Positions 51,133-60,013 of a DNA stretch of 64,000 bases are shown here, in pieces. The notes under the pieces are model-generated. The model saw only the letters and a program-made list of their open reading frames with translations. It did not search any database and had not been told where the DNA came from. The position numbers and the translations under genes were made by a program. This DNA is from Desulfuromonadaceae bacterium (GTDB taxonomy: Bacteria; Desulfobacterota; Desulfuromonadia; Geobacterales; Pseudopelobacteraceae): assembly GCA_028683855.1 (NCBI GenBank), contig JAQUHA010000010.1, forward strand, positions 1 to 64,000, in the 5' to 3' direction. The number at the start of each line of letters is the position of its first letter. The first letter of the stretch is position 1.

Positions 51133-51954
51133 CTATGCGCCGAATCCTGTTAAAATAGCGATAATAAGCGCTGCACCCAAAACAACCCTGTACCAGACAA
51201 ACAGCGTAAGAGTCCGTTTTTGAACATATTTCAGCAGAAAAGCTACGCTTATATAACCGGTTACTGCAGAAACGACCACCCCGACAAACATCGGCATAGC
51301 CTCACCGGCAGGAATACCGTCTTTAAAAAGATGGACGGTTTTAAGCAGAGCAGCCCCGGCGACAATAGGGAGCGACATCAAAAAAGAGAAACGGGCGGCA
51401 GCCTCACGGGTAAAGCCGAGCATCAAAGCAGCAGTTATCGTAATACCGGATCTTGAGACGCCGGGAATAAGAGCAAGACACTGCATCACGCCGATTGTCA
51501 TCGCACTGAATGTCTTTATCTCGCCAAGAGCGAGCCGTTTGCGTCCAAGGGTATCCGTAAGACCGAGCAGAAGACCAAAACCGACCAGAAATGAAGCTAT
51601 CAGAAGAGGATTTGAGCGAAATAGAGCTTCAACCTCAGACTCAAAAAATTTACCAACAACTGCCGCCGGAACTGTTACCGCTATAATTATGAATGGCAAC
51701 CTTCGCGCCGGTGTGTCAAATCTCCGCAAAATAATGGCTTCAAAAAAAGAGACAACCATTTCGATAATATCGCGGCGAAAATAGAGAGAAAGCGCCAGAA
51801 AAGTACCAAGATGAAGCGCCACATCAAAAGTCAATCCCGATTCCGGCCACTTCAACAGCCATGGCAGAAGAATAAGATGAGCCGAACTGCTTATCGGCAG
51901 CACCTCGGAAACCCCCTGCAGAGCCCCAAGAACTGCTGCGTGAAATAGATTCAT
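51133..51954 (-). CDS. uppP: Undecaprenyl-diphosphate phosphatase
   Basis: A 273-residue BacA/UppP with seven or eight helices. The family motifs GALQGVSEVLPISSSAHL (E/QxxxE region) and PGVSRSGITI are present. It recycles undecaprenyl pyrophosphate for peptidoglycan and polysaccharide synthesis and can give bacitracin tolerance. Probably co-transcribed with radC. Confidence 0.95.
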   Translation of the reverse strand: MNLFHAAVLGALQGVSEVLPISSSAHLILLPWLLKWPESGLTFDVALHLGTFLALSLYFRRDIIEMVVSFFEAIILRRFDTPARRLPFIIIAVTVPAAVVGKFFESEVEALFRSNPLLIASFLVGFGLLLGLTDTLGRKRLALGEIKTFSAMTIGVMQCLALIPGVSRSGITITAALMLGFTREAAARFSFLMSLPIVAGAALLKTVHLFKDGIPAGEAMPMFVGVVVSAVTGYISVAFLLKYVQKRTLTLFVWYRVVLGAALIIAILTGFGA

Positions 51955-52130
51955 TCAAAAACCCCTTTTATTTTTTGGGAGTAACAATACTGCAACAGCA
52001 GAGTAAAGGCAATCAAGATGGGAAGAGTCAACAAAAAAGATTAGACAATTTTGTATGGGAACGAGCAGAAAAGTATGTTAGATAGAGTACGTTTTTAATA
52101 GACAATAAAAGTTTGCATGGGGGCGATATA

Positions 52131-52751
52131 ATGTTTGGACTTATTCCAAAAGAGGAAAAATTTTTCAGACTTTTCAAAGACATGACCGAGAACATAATCG
52201 AAGGTGCAAAGCTGCTTAAGGATATGCTCGACCATTTTGACTCTCCGGCTGAAAGTCAGCGTAAAATAAAGGAAGTTGAACATCGTGGAGACGCAATTAC
52301 ACACGAGGTTATTCAGAAGCTTAACAAAACATTCGTAACACCTCTTGATCGCGAGGATATCTATTCACTTGCATCCAAACTTGATGACATTCTTGATCTG
52401 ATCGACGCTTCGGCTCAACGCGTCATAATGTATAACGTAGAATCTATCCCTCCTGAAGCTAAGTCACTCGGTTTCATAATACTTCAGTCATGCTATGCGG
52501 TAGACAAGGCTGTTGCGATGCTCGGCAAAAAAACCAATGAGCAGATCTTTCAGGCCTGCGTAGAGATCAACTCGCTGGAGAACGAGGCGGACCGCGTATC
52601 CCGCGAAGCGATCAGCCGGCTGTTTGATGAAGAGAAAGACCCGATTCAGCTTATCAAATGGAAAGAGATTTTTGAGACACTTGAAAAAGCAACCGACAGA
52701 TGTGAAGATGCCTCAAATATTCTTGAAAGCGTGGTGGTAAAGAATGCTTGA
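52131..52751 (+). CDS. DUF47 protein (PhoU-like Pit accessory protein)
   Basis: A 206-residue all-helical protein of the DUF47/PhoU-like family: FRLFKDMTENIIEGAKLL, then EVEHRGDAITHEVIQKLNKTF and LDREDIYSLASKLDDILD. These partner with PiT phosphate transporters and probably regulate uptake. ATG 52131 follows a G-rich site; a TTG earlier is rejected. The stop overlaps the transporter start by 8 bases. Confidence 0.92.
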   Translation: MFGLIPKEEKFFRLFKDMTENIIEGAKLLKDMLDHFDSPAESQRKIKEVEHRGDAITHEVIQKLNKTFVTPLDREDIYSLASKLDDILDLIDASAQRVIMYNVESIPPEAKSLGFIILQSCYAVDKAVAMLGKKTNEQIFQACVEINSLENEADRVSREAISRLFDEEKDPIQLIKWKEIFETLEKATDRCEDASNILESVVVKNA

Positions 52752-53745
52752 TGCCGCTTTTATGATGCTCTGCCTCGTTATTGTTGCAGCGCTGCTTTTT
52801 GACTATATAAACGGATTTCACGATACCGCCAACGCGATTGCAACCTGCATATCTACCCGTGCTCTCTCGGTAAAATCTGCAATAATGATGGCTGCAGTTC
52901 TTAACTTTATCGGTGCTATGATTTCAACTAAGGTTGCCAGCACAATCGGCAAAGGGATCGTAGACAGCTCAAATGTAACGCAGATGGTTGTGCTGGCAGG
53001 CATAACCGGCGCTATCATCTGGAATCTGGTTACCTGGTATTACGGTCTCCCATCATCATCATCCCACGCAATTATCGGCGGCATAGCAGGTGCGGTCATA
53101 GCCCACGCAGGGGTTAGTGCGTTGAAATGGGCAGGGCTTAAAAAAATAATACTGGCGCTGATTCTCTCCCCTATTCTGGGAACAATTGTCGGGTTTATAT
53201 TCATGCTGCTGCTTTATCGGGTTTTCCGCAACAGTGCCCCCAGCGGTCTCAACAAGAACTTCCGCCGCTTGCAGATAGCATCAGCCGCATTAATGGCTTT
53301 CTCACACGGAACTGCTGACGCCCAGAAATCTATGGGTGTCATAACTATGGCTCTGGTAAGCTACGGCTACCTGCAGACTTTTGCCGTCCCGTGGGAGGTT
53401 ATGGTAGCCTGTGCAACTGCTATGGCTCTAGGCACAGCAGCCGGAGGCTGGCGTATAATCAAAACCGTCGGCCACGACTTTGTTAAACTGCAGCCGGTAC
53501 ACGGATTCTGTGTTGAGACTGCATCAGCCGGCGTAATACTTGGTGCTTCAGCATTCGGAATGCCTACCAGCACTACACACGTAATAACTTCTACAATACT
53601 CGGCGTCGGATTATCAAAAAGGATAACCGCAGTAAACTGGAAGGTAGCTCAAAGAATTGTAGTCGCCTGGGTATTAACCATCCCCGCCGCAGCTCTGATG
53701 GCTTACCTGACTTATCAGGTAATGAGCCCGCTGCTGGGGAGATAA
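52744..53745 (+). CDS. PiT-family inorganic phosphate transporter
   Basis: A 333-residue integral membrane protein with two copies of the PiT signature region: the N-terminal GFHDTANAIATCISTRAL and the C-terminal AFSHGTADAQKSMGVI. Ten or so helices. It imports phosphate using H+ or Na+. Translation is coupled to the DUF47 gene by overlap, the usual pairing. Confidence 0.94.
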   Translation: MLDAAFMMLCLVIVAALLFDYINGFHDTANAIATCISTRALSVKSAIMMAAVLNFIGAMISTKVASTIGKGIVDSSNVTQMVVLAGITGAIIWNLVTWYYGLPSSSSHAIIGGIAGAVIAHAGVSALKWAGLKKIILALILSPILGTIVGFIFMLLLYRVFRNSAPSGLNKNFRRLQIASAALMAFSHGTADAQKSMGVITMALVSYGYLQTFAVPWEVMVACATAMALGTAAGGWRIIKTVGHDFVKLQPVHGFCVETASAGVILGASAFGMPTSTTHVITSTILGVGLSKRITAVNWKVAQRIVVAWVLTIPAAALMAYLTYQVMSPLLGR

Positions 53746-53771
53746 ACCTTTTATAACTGCAGCCGGCTGCG

Positions 53772-53796
53772 TCCTGCATGACAAATCCTGCATGAC
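53772..53796. repeat. Short direct repeat, two copies of 11 bases
   Basis: TCCTGCATGAC occurs at 53772-53782 and again at 53786-53796 in the gap after the PiT gene, spaced by three bases. It is next to a 12-base palindrome, GCAGCCGGCTGC (53759-53770). Possible binding site or chance. Confidence 0.4.
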
Positions 53797-53832
53797 TCAT
53801 ATTTTAGCAGATTCCGCTGGGGCATAAACTTT

Positions 53833-55065
53833 ATGGATCTCGAAACGAATCTTATCGGACGGCAACCTATACTGAACCGGAACGAAGAGATCGTCGCATA
53901 CGAACTGCTCTTTCGCTCTCACTCCTCCCTCTCGTGGGCCAAAATAAATAATGCCAGACAGGCAACCTCCACCGTAATCATCAACACCCTCTCAAACTTT
54001 GGAATCCAGGATATTCTTGGATCATATCGCGGATTCATAAATGTAGATGCTGATATGCTCTTAAGCGACAGTATGGAGCTCCTACCCAAGGAATTTATAG
54101 GGGTGGAGCTTTTAGAGAATACCATCGTAACGCCGGAGCTAGTCGAGCAGTGCCGAAGATTAAAAATGCAGGGGTGTCAACTGGCACTTGATGACCATGA
54201 GTACAGCATGGAACACGAAGTACTTTATGCAGGAATAGTCGATATTATAAAGTTTGATGTGATTCAGACACCTCTTGAGAAACTTGCCGCAATGGTAGAG
54301 AAACTGAAACCATATCCGCTAAAGCTTCTTGCAGAAAAAGTTGATACCCGTGCAGCTTATCTAACCTGCCGCCGCATGGGATTTGAGCTGTTTCAAGGAT
54401 ACTTTTTTGCGCGCCCCTCTCTTATGAAAAAGAAAAGGCTCGAAGAATCGGCAGGAGTAATGTTTGAGCTGCTTAAACATCTTTCAGGAGATTGCGACCT
54501 TACGCAGATAGAGGAGATATTTAAAAAAAGTCCGGCACTGACGTACAAACTGCTGCTGCTCGTAAACTCAGTTTCTCTGGGGTTGAGAGAAAAAATACGG
54601 ACGGTGCGTCACGCCATTTCCATAATCGGCTGCAATCAACTTAAGCGATGGGTACAACTGGCGATTTTTGCCGCAGACGACTCTCAGGGCATCGACAATC
54701 CGATTGTGGATATGGCTGCAGTCCGGGCAGCCTTTATGGAAGGATTGGCAGCGCTGCACCCTGAGCTAAGAGAGCAGCACTCCTCACCGGATCAGGCTTT
54801 CATGGTTGGAATTCTCTCTCTGCTAAAAGATTTGTATGACATTCAGATGGACGAGATAGTTTCCGGTCTTAATCTCTCCGATGAAATAAGAGGTGCTCTT
54901 CTGAATCGTGAGGGGGCTTTGGGTATGATTCTTAATCTTGCAGAGATGATAGAGCGAATGGAACTTGATGAAGCCGTAACACTTCTTGAAAAGGTTGGTA
55001 TTCCACTTTTATCTGTCTTTAACTGCCAGAAGAACGCATATAGCTGGCGCAAAGGGATGGCGTAA
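53833..55065 (+). CDS. EAL-HDOD signalling protein (YuxH-like)
   Basis: A 410-residue cytoplasmic protein with an EAL domain (about 5-205) and an HDOD domain (about 210-400). The EAL motif itself reads YELLFR, and the usual DDFG is DDHE and EGVE is EKVD. Most metal and substrate residues seem kept (N in FINVD, K in IIKFD, Q in FQGYFF), so activity against c-di-GMP is possible but not certain; many of this group are non-catalytic. HDOD is an HD-like domain lacking the metal site. Standalone gene. Confidence 0.88.
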   Translation: MDLETNLIGRQPILNRNEEIVAYELLFRSHSSLSWAKINNARQATSTVIINTLSNFGIQDILGSYRGFINVDADMLLSDSMELLPKEFIGVELLENTIVTPELVEQCRRLKMQGCQLALDDHEYSMEHEVLYAGIVDIIKFDVIQTPLEKLAAMVEKLKPYPLKLLAEKVDTRAAYLTCRRMGFELFQGYFFARPSLMKKKRLEESAGVMFELLKHLSGDCDLTQIEEIFKKSPALTYKLLLLVNSVSLGLREKIRTVRHAISIIGCNQLKRWVQLAIFAADDSQGIDNPIVDMAAVRAAFMEGLAALHPELREQHSSPDQAFMVGILSLLKDLYDIQMDEIVSGLNLSDEIRGALLNREGALGMILNLAEMIERMELDEAVTLLEKVGIPLLSVFNCQKNAYSWRKGMA

Positions 55066-55229
55066 GACATAGATATTTTTGCTTCGGTGGATAAATTCGC
55101 GTTGTATTAGCAATCTCCTGATTGAGATTTTCGCAGACTGGAGTCAGTTCCTGTATTTCACGGCTTGATCAGAGAAGTAACATCACAAATATTAATACCT
55201 CTACAGTTGAATTTAAATGGAGATTTGCC

Positions 55230-56372
55230 ATGAACAAGGCATCTTTTTTTGCACCACCGGAAAGATCAGACAACCTGGAACTCACCAGACAGCAGGTGAC
55301 AATAAATAACGCCGCTTTTATTACGGCACTATTGGACGCTGTCCCTGACATGATGCTTGTCTTAAACAATAACCGTCAGATTGTTGCCGTCAACAAGCGC
55401 TTATTGTCAATGTTTGGAGTTAACAATCCATCCATAATAATCGGCTTGCGCCCCGGTGAAGCGGTTGGCTGTATTCATAGCAGTGAAGGGCCAAATGGCT
55501 GCGGCACCTCAGAATCCTGTTCAGCGTGTGGTGCAGTTATTACTATTCTGGCAAGCCAGGAGAGCAGGAAACAGGTTGATGGTGAATGCCGGATTCTTAT
55601 AACAAAAGACGGAGTAACCGCATTGGATATGGAGGTAACTGCCACTCCACTCGATCTTGCAGAAATTCAATTTACCATTTTTGCCCTAAAGGATATCGGC
55701 TCTGACAAAAGGCGGCAGGTTCTTGAACGTACCTTTTTTCACGATGTACTAAACACAGTCGGAGGCATAAGTGGAATTGCAAATTTATTGATAGACAACG
55801 AAGATTTAACACCGGAAAACGAAAAAGAGTATAAAGGATTTATAGTTGAACTTTCAGATAATCTAGTTGAAGAGATTTCACAGCACAGGCGTCTACTCGC
55901 TGCCGAACGTGGTGAATATATCAGAGATTTGAAACTGACTGATATTGCTGAACTTCTTACGGACGTTTGCAAACTGTACAAAAATCATGCACGCACACCT
56001 GATCGAACAATTAACATTGAAATAGATTCAAATATCCACTTGAAAACAGATAAATCAATGCTGCGACGTGTTGTCGGAAATATGCTCTTGAATGCGCTTG
56101 AGGCAACTCCAAAGGGTGGAACTGTAACAGTTTCGGCAGTTGATAGAGATGAGAACATCTGCATAAGCGTTATAAATAGCGGAGAGATGTCCAAAGATAT
56201 CCAGCTTAATCTATTTAATCGCTCCTTCAGCACTAAGGGGAAATCCGGGCGGGGAATAGGAACTTACAGCATGAAATTATTCGGTGAACGTTATCTTGGA
56301 GGAGAGGTTGGTTTTAACAGTTCAGAAGGGAAAACAGCTTTCTTTATAAAACTGTCTAAGAGTTTGATATAA
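55230..56372 (+). CDS. PAS-domain sensor histidine kinase
   Basis: A 380-residue soluble kinase. An N-terminal PAS-type domain (about 35-165) has an unusual cysteine group, GCGTSESCSACGA, which could bind an Fe-S cluster or heme, a feature of related kinases in anaerobes. The phospho-histidine is in FFHDVLNTVGGI (about 171), and HATPase motifs NALEATPKGGT and GKSGRGIGTYS follow. ATG 55230 has TGGAGA; a longer in-frame start is not supported. No response regulator is adjacent. Confidence 0.9.
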   Translation: MNKASFFAPPERSDNLELTRQQVTINNAAFITALLDAVPDMMLVLNNNRQIVAVNKRLLSMFGVNNPSIIIGLRPGEAVGCIHSSEGPNGCGTSESCSACGAVITILASQESRKQVDGECRILITKDGVTALDMEVTATPLDLAEIQFTIFALKDIGSDKRRQVLERTFFHDVLNTVGGISGIANLLIDNEDLTPENEKEYKGFIVELSDNLVEEISQHRRLLAAERGEYIRDLKLTDIAELLTDVCKLYKNHARTPDRTINIEIDSNIHLKTDKSMLRRVVGNMLLNALEATPKGGTVTVSAVDRDENICISVINSGEMSKDIQLNLFNRSFSTKGKSGRGIGTYSMKLFGERYLGGEVGFNSSEGKTAFFIKLSKSLI

Positions 56373-56407
56373 TTATCACCATACCCAATATTTGACAGTA
56401 ACAAACT

Positions 56408-57523
56408 ATGTCTAAATCACCCAAAACTCACCTGGTTCTAATATTCTGTTTTCTGTTATCAGCCCTGATACACACCCTGTCTGTTTATATCTGGAGATTA
56501 TTCATAACCTATGATTTCACCCCACCCGTCATCTCGGAGTCGTATGTAGCAGTTGACCTTGTTCAGCCGCTTAATCCGCCGCCTCCTAAAGCCGCCCCGC
56601 AAAAAAACAAAATTATTGATTCAGAAAACAGATCTTCCACCAAAAAAACAGCGGTTAAGGCAAGTGAATCACAACAGTTTAGTTTTGAAGAGCCGGATTT
56701 ACCTGAATCAACAGATAAATCTTCAGAATATGAAACTGCCCCACCCCAACCGCTTATTGATGGAGGGAAGATTATACCGGCAGAACCGGAGAAACCATCT
56801 TCACCTGCTATTACACCAAATAAGACTCTTCTGACTGACATCGGTAGTTTTCTGCAAACGAGAAGTGAAAAACTGACTTATCAGATCAGTATGCTTGGCT
56901 TACCGGTTGGAATCGCAGAACTGGAAGCTGATAATCTTAATGGAGAAATCCGCATTACCCTTAGAGTAAGATCCAACTCTCTATTCTCAACAATTTATCC
57001 GGTAGACGACCTCGTAGAAACACGCCATGTCAGCGGCAGGTTTATAATGACAAACATCAAACAGCATGAAGCATCTTTTAACAGCAGCCAGGAGTTTACA
57101 ATTAATTTAAAAAAAAGGAGGGTCTCGTCGTTCAATACAACAAGAGGAACTTCTGAAACAATCTACGTCCCGACAGACGAAGTGCTGGACACCCTTTCAG
57201 GATTTTATTACCTGAGAAACCGTCAACTGAATGTAGGGGAGAGTGAGAAACTGCATATTTTTGACAGTGAGATATACGCAGAGGTATCGGTCTCAATTTT
57301 ACGGCGGGAAACTATACAACTCTTAAATCTACGCAGAGTAAAAACCATTGTTATTCAGCCACTTCAAAAAACCTCTGGAATTTTCAGACAAACCGGAGAT
57401 ATCACTATCTGGCTGACCGATGATGATTATAAAGTTCCGGTGAAAATATTAACAACAGTCCCTTATGGAGCAGTTGAGGCTGATATAATCTCAGCCGAGT
57501 CTGAACCTTTAAAAGTTGATTGA
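56408..57523 (+). CDS. TonB-like N-terminus fused to a DUF3108 domain
   Basis: A 371-residue protein with one N-terminal membrane helix (about 8-35), a periplasmic Pro/Lys/Glu-rich linker (about 55-140; LNPPPPKAAP and ETAPPQPL), and a C-terminal DUF3108 domain (about 150-365; SEKLTYQISMLGLPVG). The anchor and linker resemble TonB, but no TonB C-terminal domain is seen. DUF3108 has a lipid-binding-like beta fold of unknown role in the envelope. Followed by a terminator shared with the next operon. Confidence 0.85.
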   Translation: MSKSPKTHLVLIFCFLLSALIHTLSVYIWRLFITYDFTPPVISESYVAVDLVQPLNPPPPKAAPQKNKIIDSENRSSTKKTAVKASESQQFSFEEPDLPESTDKSSEYETAPPQPLIDGGKIIPAEPEKPSSPAITPNKTLLTDIGSFLQTRSEKLTYQISMLGLPVGIAELEADNLNGEIRITLRVRSNSLFSTIYPVDDLVETRHVSGRFIMTNIKQHEASFNSSQEFTINLKKRRVSSFNTTRGTSETIYVPTDEVLDTLSGFYYLRNRQLNVGESEKLHIFDSEIYAEVSVSILRRETIQLLNLRRVKTIVIQPLQKTSGIFRQTGDITIWLTDDDYKVPVKILTTVPYGAVEADIISAESEPLKVD

Positions 57524-57586
57524 CCCAGATCCATCTTAATTCCGCTCTCTTTTGAATTTCACTTAACGCCTCCAACTCTCTTTAAC

Positions 57587-57614
57587 AAAAAAACCCGCCT
57601 CTCTCGAGGCGGGT
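57587..57614 (-). terminator. Terminator of the 9-heme cytochrome gene
   Basis: A 9-base stem ACCCGCCTC/GAGGCGGGT with a TCTC loop (57593-57614). On the minus strand it runs into seven Ts (57593-57587). It begins 29 bases beyond the cytochrome stop and may also serve the convergent DUF3108 gene. Confidence 0.9.
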
Positions 57615-57642
57615 CAATTAAATAACTAAATTAACAATAAGA

Positions 57643-59814
57643 CTAAGGACGTGTGTACATTCCTGCTACAGGAGCAGAAGTGTTCTTCCTTACGATGTAA
57701 CCACGTACAGTAGCAACAGTTGCTCCAGCGTTGTTAGCACCCAATGAAGTTGAATAATTGCTGAAGTTAATCAGACCATTAGGATCAGCAGTTGCGTTGT
57801 CAGCAACTCTGCGGTTTGAGAATTTAACTTCACCCTTCTGCAGGTACTGGATTGAATCGAATATCAGCTGTTTCATGAATGTACGGTTATGAACATGAGC
57901 ACCTTTTTCTGCATTAAGAAGCTTATAGTTCATTGCTGCACCCATATTTGCAGCTCCGGTTACGTTTGCACCGGTAACTACCATACCATCAGCCGTTGCA
58001 GTAGCAATCCAGTTTTTCAAAGCTGTTACGCCATCTGCTTTGTAGAAGTAAGGATAAGCATCAGCGTAAACTGCACCGTTCTGAGCAAGCTGCCATTTGA
58101 AGAAATCCATAGATGCTTTGTATTTTGGATATTCATCAAGTTCAGCAACTTCTTTCATATCTTCGTTTGTGTGGCAACCGTAGCAACCGGCATAAGTTCC
58201 GTCAGCCATTGCGCGAGTATCTGGTGGATCAGTAGGAGTAGTTTTTACCCATGTACCTTCAGCTCCTTCAAAAGCGTCAAAAGAGTGAGCCTTCTCAGGT
58301 CCGAGGTGGCAGGCAACACACTGCCCAACAGTTCCAGTATTAACAAGATTACCTTTGGCAGCAACAATTGTTGGACGAGCCGTTACGAGGGTAGTAGCAA
58401 AATTATTCATACCAAGCTTACCGTGTGACCAAGCAGCTTTGTCACCTACAAGAGCATCACCTATAGCAATAGCAGGAGTACTGTTGCTTGTGCTTGCGGC
58501 AGCGGCTGGTATAACAACACCGTCAACTACAACACCGTACTTTGATGTATATGCCTGTGGAGCGTACTGAGTCTGACTGGCAGATGAATAGAACTGGAAG
58601 CCGCCTTTGCCGTAGAAAACTGCGGCAGCACCAAGGTAATGCGGATTTTTGAAGCTCTGGTTTGCATAATTTGTTACGCCTTTGATGATTGACTGACCGT
58701 TTTCACGGCTGGCGTGACAAGGAATACATACGTTTGATTCACCCATGTTTTCATAAGTAACAGTTGCCTTGGCAGCTGCACCGAAACCGCCCATACCGGC
58801 AGTGTAACTGTTACCGGTAATTGTTCTTACACTGTTGTGATAGCTGTTGCCACTGTGGCAGGTAGCACAGGTTAAAGCAGACATACCTGTATTTGTTGCT
58901 GTAGTAACTGTCCAGTTGGAGTCTACAGCCTGCACAAAACCGCTTGGTGTGTGGCATGCATTGCAGTCAAGACTTGCAGAGAAGTCGCGATCAGACCATG
59001 CCAGCTGTGTCAAAGTACCATGCCCTGAAGCAGCGAGATCAGGAACCTGCTGAAATTCAAGTCTGTGTGCCTGATGACAAGCTGTGCAATCAGTTTTGTT
59101 GAGATAATATTCTGCTTTGTGATCCGGGAAATTACCAGCTGCGTTGTGGCACTCATAGCATCTACTGTTATCAAATCCGGCTGCAGGATTCAAATCATTA
59201 TGCGTAGGTCCATGGCAACCTGCACAACCTGTGCTGTTCACACCGTTTTTAGGTGCTGGGCTTACAGTTACACTGTAATGACGTGACTGTTTATATTCTG
59301 CAACCAGGCTGTTCCCTGATGCAGCACGGCTATTCTCGTGGCATCCAAGACATGGCTCATCAGCAGCCTTGTAGTTTGGAGCTGCCATCAAGATAGTTCC
59401 GAGATCCGTAGTTTCCCCATCTTTTACCTCTACTCCAGACACAATAGCTTCATAAAGAAGAACATCGCTAGAGCTGAGTGCTTCGGCAACAACAATAAGA
59501 TCTTTGCCAGGAGCAACAGCAACCGTGCCGCCACCATCTGCTGCAGGGAAGCTTGCCTTAACTCTTGTGTATCTTACTGCATTAACTGTAGGGCCTGTTA
59601 TTTTTAGGCGAACGGAATAAACATCCGCTGGCACCATTCCGACTGTTTTTGCTGTGCTTTTGGCTGCAGACCAGTCAAATTTGGCTGTGATTTTTGCGTT
59701 TGCGGCTGAATCGCTACTTGCGATATTGCTGCTGCTTCCACCGCATCCAGTCAATGCGAACAAGAACAGGACAAACAACAGATTTTGCAATTTACTCAGA
59801 CTAATGTTTCTCAT
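57643..59814 (-). CDS. Nine-heme c-type cytochrome lipoprotein
   Basis: A 723-residue lipoprotein: signal peptide with lipobox near LTGC (Cys23), followed by a beta domain (about 45-150) and then nine CXXCH motifs: CLGCH, CAGCH, CYECH, CTACH, CNACH, CATCH, CIPCH, CVACH and CYGCH. Extra His residues can serve as distal ligands. It is probably located on the outer surface for extracellular electron transfer. ATG 59814 has AAGGAG; the frame is open upstream but without a site. Gene order with two lipoproteins and a further multiheme protein argues for a joint outer-surface complex. I cannot match it to a named Omc protein. Confidence 0.9.
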   Translation of the reverse strand: MRNISLSKLQNLLFVLFLFALTGCGGSSSNIASSDSAANAKITAKFDWSAAKSTAKTVGMVPADVYSVRLKITGPTVNAVRYTRVKASFPAADGGGTVAVAPGKDLIVVAEALSSSDVLLYEAIVSGVEVKDGETTDLGTILMAAPNYKAADEPCLGCHENSRAASGNSLVAEYKQSRHYSVTVSPAPKNGVNSTGCAGCHGPTHNDLNPAAGFDNSRCYECHNAAGNFPDHKAEYYLNKTDCTACHQAHRLEFQQVPDLAASGHGTLTQLAWSDRDFSASLDCNACHTPSGFVQAVDSNWTVTTATNTGMSALTCATCHSGNSYHNSVRTITGNSYTAGMGGFGAAAKATVTYENMGESNVCIPCHASRENGQSIIKGVTNYANQSFKNPHYLGAAAVFYGKGGFQFYSSASQTQYAPQAYTSKYGVVVDGVVIPAAAASTSNSTPAIAIGDALVGDKAAWSHGKLGMNNFATTLVTARPTIVAAKGNLVNTGTVGQCVACHLGPEKAHSFDAFEGAEGTWVKTTPTDPPDTRAMADGTYAGCYGCHTNEDMKEVAELDEYPKYKASMDFFKWQLAQNGAVYADAYPYFYKADGVTALKNWIATATADGMVVTGANVTGAANMGAAMNYKLLNAEKGAHVHNRTFMKQLIFDSIQYLQKGEVKFSNRRVADNATADPNGLINFSNYSTSLGANNAGATVATVRGYIVRKNTSAPVAGMYTRP

Positions 59815-59843
59815 CTTGTTTTCTCCTTTACCTGTTTTAGTTT

Positions 59844-60005
59844 CCGAACTTACGTTCGGTTCTGCCCGATTACCGTTGAAAAACAATAATATTTTCTAAG
59901 AACCGGTTCCATTTCCCTGTTTTTTTTCGATAATCCCCCCTTTCTTTTTAGTAGGACTCGACTTTAGTGTGTTACGACCTGACACAAATTAACGGTTTTA
60001 AAACC
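59844..60005 (-). promoter_or_regulatory. Palindrome-rich leader of the 9-heme cytochrome
   Basis: The 199-base gap before the cytochrome holds four dyads: CCGAAC-TTAC-GTTCGG (59844-59859), GAACCGGTTC (59900-59909), TGTGTTA-CGACC-TGACACA (59968-59986, one mismatch) and GGTTTTAAAACC (59994-60005). The density suggests complex control, but no riboswitch consensus or sure promoter is seen. Confidence 0.4.
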
Positions 60006-60013
60006 CCTCTTTA

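Noticed and set aside
53704..53721. TACCTGA/TCAGGTA inverted repeat as a terminator of the PiT gene
   Set aside because: It lies inside the coding sequence and is not followed by a T-run.
59815..60013. Cyclic di-GMP (GEMM) riboswitch before the 9-heme cytochrome
   Set aside because: Such riboswitches are common upstream of cytochromes in Geobacter, but the conserved core was not found here; only simple palindromes are present.
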